From positions 1-64,000 of the forward strand of contig JAHDCG010000016.1 of the NCBI GenBank assembly GCA_020629965.1: a stretch of DNA of 64,000 bases, given 5' to 3'. Below are positions 61,348-64,000 of this stretch, piece after piece. Source of the stretch: Saprospiraceae bacterium (GTDB taxonomy: Bacteria > Bacteroidota > Bacteroidia > Chitinophagales > Saprospiraceae). The notes beneath the pieces were generated by a model. It was not told the origin of the DNA. It worked only from the letters and a program-made list of their open reading frames with translations, and searched no databases. Each line of letters begins with the position of its first letter. Position 1 is the first letter of the stretch. A program made the position numbers and the translations under genes.

Positions 61348-63474
61348 ATGAACGCTACACACCTTCGCCTTATCGCACAGAACTTAAATCTGTCCGAAAA
61401 AAACGTTAAAGCTACCCTTGCTCTGCTCGCCGAGGGCGCGACTATTCCCTTTATTTCCCGCTATCGCAAAGAAGTGACCGGCTCGCTCGACGAGGTGCAA
61501 GTCGCTGATATTCAGTCGGAAAGCAAGCGATTGGAAGACATCGACAAACGCCGCGAAAGCATTCTCGGCAGCATCGAAGAGCAGGGCAAACTGACCCGGG
61601 ATTTGCGCCGCCGCATCGAGCAGACTTGGAGCATGACGGAGTTGGAAGACCTTTATTTGCCCTACAAACGCAAACGCAAAACCCGCGCCGACACCGCCAA
61701 AGAACGCGGTTTGGAGCCGTTGGCAAATTTTCTGCTGATGCAACAAAGCGACGACGTAGAAAAGAACGCCGCCAAGTTTTTGACCGACGAAGTGCCCGAC
61801 ATCGAAGCCGCCCTGCAAGGTGCCCGCGACATCATTGCGGAGCAAATCAACGAAGATGAAAAAGCACGGAATACCGTGCGCCGTGCCTTCAAACAACAGG
61901 CAACCGTCAAAGCCAAAGCCGCACGCGGTAAGGAAAAAGAAGGCGAGAAATACAAGGATTATTTTGACTTTGAAGAGCCGTTAAAGAAAATTCCTTCGCA
62001 CCGATTGCTCGCCATTCGACGCGGAGAAGACGAAGGATTTTTGCGCGTCGGCATCTCGCCCGACGAGGAGGAAACGGTGTACAAATTGGAACGTGCCTTT
62101 GTGCGCAACAACTCCAAAGCCGCCGACCAAGTCTATGAAGCGGTCAAAGAAAGCTACAAGCGCCTGTTGTCGCCGAGTATCGAAACGGAATTTCGAAACA
62201 AAAGCAAAGAAATCGCCGATGCGGAAGCCATTGAGGTTTTTACGCTGAATCTGCAACAACTTTTACTCGCCGCACCGCTCGGTCAGCGCCGAGTTATCGG
62301 TCTTGACCCGGGTTATCGCACGGGCTGCAAAGTGGTGGTTTTGGATGAAAACGGCAATCTGCTGTACAATACGACCATTTATCCGCACCCGCCGCAAAAA
62401 GACGAATACGGCGCAAAAAAGGAAATTGAATACCTCGCGGAAAAATACCAAATTGAAGCTATCGCAGTCGGCAACGGTACGGCGGGGCGCGAAACAGAGG
62501 CATTTTGTCGCGGACTGAAATTCGGTCGCCCGGTCGATATTTTTTCCGTGAATGAAGCCGGCGCGTCGATTTACTCGGCATCGGAGGTGGCGCGTGAGGA
62601 ATTTCCCGACCAAGACCTTACCGTGCGCGGTGCGGTCAGCATCGGTCGCCGCCTGATGGATCCGCTCGCGGAGTTGGTGAAAATCGACGCCAAAAATATC
62701 GGAGTCGGTCAGTACCAACACGACGTAAATCAAGTAAAATTGCGCGAAAGCCTCGACCGCGTCGTGGAAAGCTGCGTCAACTCGGTCGGCATCAACATCA
62801 ATACGGCGAGTAAATCTTTGCTCACTTACGTCTCCGGTCTCGGCCCGACGTTGGCGCAAAATATTGTCACTTACCGCGCCGAAAACGGTGCGTTTAAATC
62901 TCGTGCCGCCGTCAAAAAAGTACCGCGCATGGGCGCGAAAGCCTACGAGCAAGCCGCCGGTTTCCTCCGTGTGCGCGATGCCAAAAATCCGTTGGACAAT
63001 ACCGCCGTGCACCCGGAAAGTTATAAAGTCGTGGAGCAAATGGCAAAAGATGCGGGCGTAAAAGTGCAGGACCTCATCGACAAATCGGAGCTGCGCAAAA
63101 GCATCCGGCTCAAAAATTACGTGACCGAAACCACCGGCTTGCCGACGCTCAACGACATCATGCAGGAGCTGGCTAAACCCGGTCTCGACCCGCGCGGTCA
63201 GGCAAAATCGTTCTCTTTCGCCGAAGGTATTCACAAAATCAGCGACCTGCGCGAAGGCATGGTCGTCCCCGGCATCGTGACGAATATCACCAATTTCGGT
63301 GCTTTCGTGGACATCGGCGTGAAGCAGGACGGCTTGGTGCATATCTCACAACTCGCCGACCGTTTCGTCAAAAATCCCGCCGACGTGGTCTCGCTGACGC
63401 AGCAGGTAACGGTACGGGTAACGGAAATCGACGAGCGGCGCGGACGGGTGCAGTTGAGTATGAAAAATCTTTGA
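61348..63474 (+). CDS. tex: Tex family RNA-binding transcription accessory protein
   Basis: 708 residues, somewhat shorter than the about 770-785 of E. coli and Pseudomonas Tex. Domains in order: N-terminal Tex helices (about 1-190, with PFISRYRKEVTGSLDEVQ and YLPYKRKRKTRADTAKERGLEPLA); RNase H-like YqgF domain from about 314 (VIGLDPGYRTGCKVVVLD); helix-hairpin-helix region about 485-560 (SVGININTASKSLLTYVSGLG, NPLDNTAVHPESY); and C-terminal S1 domain about 634-705 (GMVVPGIVTNITNFGAFVDIGVKQDGLVHISQLAD). Tex proteins act on transcription and RNA stability, mechanism debated. The catalytic-looking residues of YqgF are not necessarily active. Its stop runs into a 9-bp repeat tract. Confidence 0.95.
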   Translation: MNATHLRLIAQNLNLSEKNVKATLALLAEGATIPFISRYRKEVTGSLDEVQVADIQSESKRLEDIDKRRESILGSIEEQGKLTRDLRRRIEQTWSMTELEDLYLPYKRKRKTRADTAKERGLEPLANFLLMQQSDDVEKNAAKFLTDEVPDIEAALQGARDIIAEQINEDEKARNTVRRAFKQQATVKAKAARGKEKEGEKYKDYFDFEEPLKKIPSHRLLAIRRGEDEGFLRVGISPDEEETVYKLERAFVRNNSKAADQVYEAVKESYKRLLSPSIETEFRNKSKEIADAEAIEVFTLNLQQLLLAAPLGQRRVIGLDPGYRTGCKVVVLDENGNLLYNTTIYPHPPQKDEYGAKKEIEYLAEKYQIEAIAVGNGTAGRETEAFCRGLKFGRPVDIFSVNEAGASIYSASEVAREEFPDQDLTVRGAVSIGRRLMDPLAELVKIDAKNIGVGQYQHDVNQVKLRESLDRVVESCVNSVGININTASKSLLTYVSGLGPTLAQNIVTYRAENGAFKSRAAVKKVPRMGAKAYEQAAGFLRVRDAKNPLDNTAVHPESYKVVEQMAKDAGVKVQDLIDKSELRKSIRLKNYVTETTGLPTLNDIMQELAKPGLDPRGQAKSFSFAEGIHKISDLREGMVVPGIVTNITNFGAFVDIGVKQDGLVHISQLADRFVKNPADVVSLTQQVTVRVTEIDERRGRVQLSMKNL

Positions 63475-63538
63475 TTCTTGTTAGAGTTGTTGGTTTTGTT
63501 TTGTTTGAATTGTCGGAGTCGTTGGAGTGGTTTTGGGT
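63475..63538 (+). repeat. 9-bp repeat tract directly after the Tex stop
   Basis: Units GTTAGAGTT, GTTGGTTTT, GTTTGAATT, GTCGGAGTC, GTTGGAGTG start within a few bases of the stop. G/T-rich in the mRNA sense. Confidence 0.88.
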
Positions 63539-63648
63539 CGGTTTAGTAAGTTGCAAAGAGAGGTGTTGACCAACATGGTTTTAGAGTCGATTGCTCGTCA
63601 CAAAGTGACAAAATACACTTTGATTATTCCGATACAATCAAGCGAGAA

Positions 63649-63692
63649 CAGCAACAACTCAAACAATTTCCAACAACTCAAACAACTCAAAC
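63649..63692 (-). repeat. 9-bp repeat tract downstream of the right-edge gene
   Basis: Units AACAACTCAAAC, AATTTCCAAC, AACTCAAAC, AACTCAAAC end 5 bp before the minus-strand stop at 63698-63700. G/U-rich in the mRNA sense. Confidence 0.88.
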
Positions 63693-63697
63693 TTTTT

Positions 63698-64000
63698 TCA
63701 GGCCACCGTCAGCCGCAAAGCCCGCAGCCCGTCCACCCCTTGCAGCGCGCCGAGTTCCGTTTCTTCGATGTCTGCGGTGATTTCTCCTTTTTCGAGCAGA
63801 TATTTGGCGTAGCCGAGGTATTCCAAACGGTCGCGCTCGGTGGTGTACACGACGGCTACTTTTCCTGCCTGCGTGATGCGTTCTTCGGTGCCGCGAATGA
63901 CGGCTTTGTCGATGCGTTTTTTCAAAATTTTGTAGCGCACATTATACGCACCGTCCACGTCGAAATGTTTTTCGTCGAGCAAAAAGCGGATGCTGACGGG
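63698..64000 (-). CDS. C-terminal part of a GAF-domain-like Bacteroidota protein, partial
   Basis: At least 100 residues to the stop; the N-terminus is outside the window, and the frame is open to position 64000 without a needed start. It reads PVSIRFLLDEKHFDVDGAYNVRYKILKKRIDKAVIRGTEERITQAGKVAVVYTTERDRLEYLGYAKYLLEKG and ends GLRALRLTVA. The ILKKRIDKAxIRGTEERxTQxGKxAVVY block resembles the C-terminus of proteins annotated as GAF-domain proteins in Bacteroidota, as far as I can recall. Confidence in the family is limited. Confidence 0.6.
   Translation of the reverse strand, partial: PVSIRFLLDEKHFDVDGAYNVRYKILKKRIDKAVIRGTEERITQAGKVAVVYTTERDRLEYLGYAKYLLEKGEITADIEETELGALQGVDGLRALRLTVA

Noticed and set aside
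62263-63342. 359-codon minus-strand frame inside Tex
   Set aside because: Shadow of a clearly conserved plus-strand gene.
1-64000. tRNA, rRNA, prophage, integrase or defence island
   Set aside because: No cloverleaf, ribosomal RNA segment, phage structural gene, integrase or defence-gene motif was recognised on either strand.

Overview
The window looks like a chromosomal segment of a marine or freshwater member of the Bacteroidota, most likely of the Saprospiria (Lewinella/Haliscomenobacter-like). The evidence is type IX secretion (T9SS) C-terminal sorting domains of both type A and type B, SprB-like and HYR/DUF11 giant adhesins, TAnnTTTG-type promoters, weak or absent Shine-Dalgarno sites, and Bacteroidota-restricted families (DUF3822, DUF6090, TRL-like, DUF1501 with a T9SS domain). 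No rRNA, tRNA, CRISPR array, integrase or intact IS element was seen.

Layout. 1-17,671 (minus): the first 5,890 codons of a giant secreted adhesin whose 3' end lies outside the window. It reads signal peptide, a unique N-terminal part with an in-frame 753-bp duplication, about 19 DUF11-like domains built partly from an exact 945-bp tandem super-repeat, then about 16 HYR-like 270-bp repeats. 17,672-21,797: a decayed strip with two broken genes (a truncated zincin-type metalloprotease and a frameshifted coiled-coil protein), a lipoprotein and a DUF6090-type membrane protein. 21,798-32,687 (minus): a complete 3,629-residue SprB-like adhesin with a type B T9SS domain. 33,536-63,700: ordinary housekeeping and envelope genes. 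These are isocitrate dehydrogenase, an orphan MoxR-like ATPase, a short-chain dehydrogenase, a GH32 fructan hydrolase, a DUF1800/DUF1501 secreted pair, a DUF3822 pair, an SSS symporter with a tiny membrane partner, a SulP transporter, thioredoxin, a DsbA-like protein, penicillin-binding protein 1C, several lipoproteins, a cysteine-repeat T9SS cargo, and Tex.

The most unusual signal is in the intergenic DNA of the second half. At least 20 short tracts of degenerate tandem repeats with unit lengths of exactly 7, 8 or 9 bp lie between genes. Most start at, or within a few bases of, a stop codon and are oriented so that the G/U-rich strand is in the mRNA. Several supply the stop codon itself, and several lie next to an intrinsic terminator hairpin. 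Two 206-bp MITE/REP-like elements and a perfect 18-bp inverted repeat are mixed in with them.

How the genes work together: the two giant adhesins, the DUF1501/DUF1800 pair and the cysteine-repeat protein are probably surface or secreted material, and three of them carry visible T9SS domains. The remaining envelope genes (PBP1C, DsbA-like, lipoproteins) fit the same cell surface. GH32 and the SSS symporter point to carbohydrate or solute scavenging. All functions are inferred from reading the sequence; no database search was possible.
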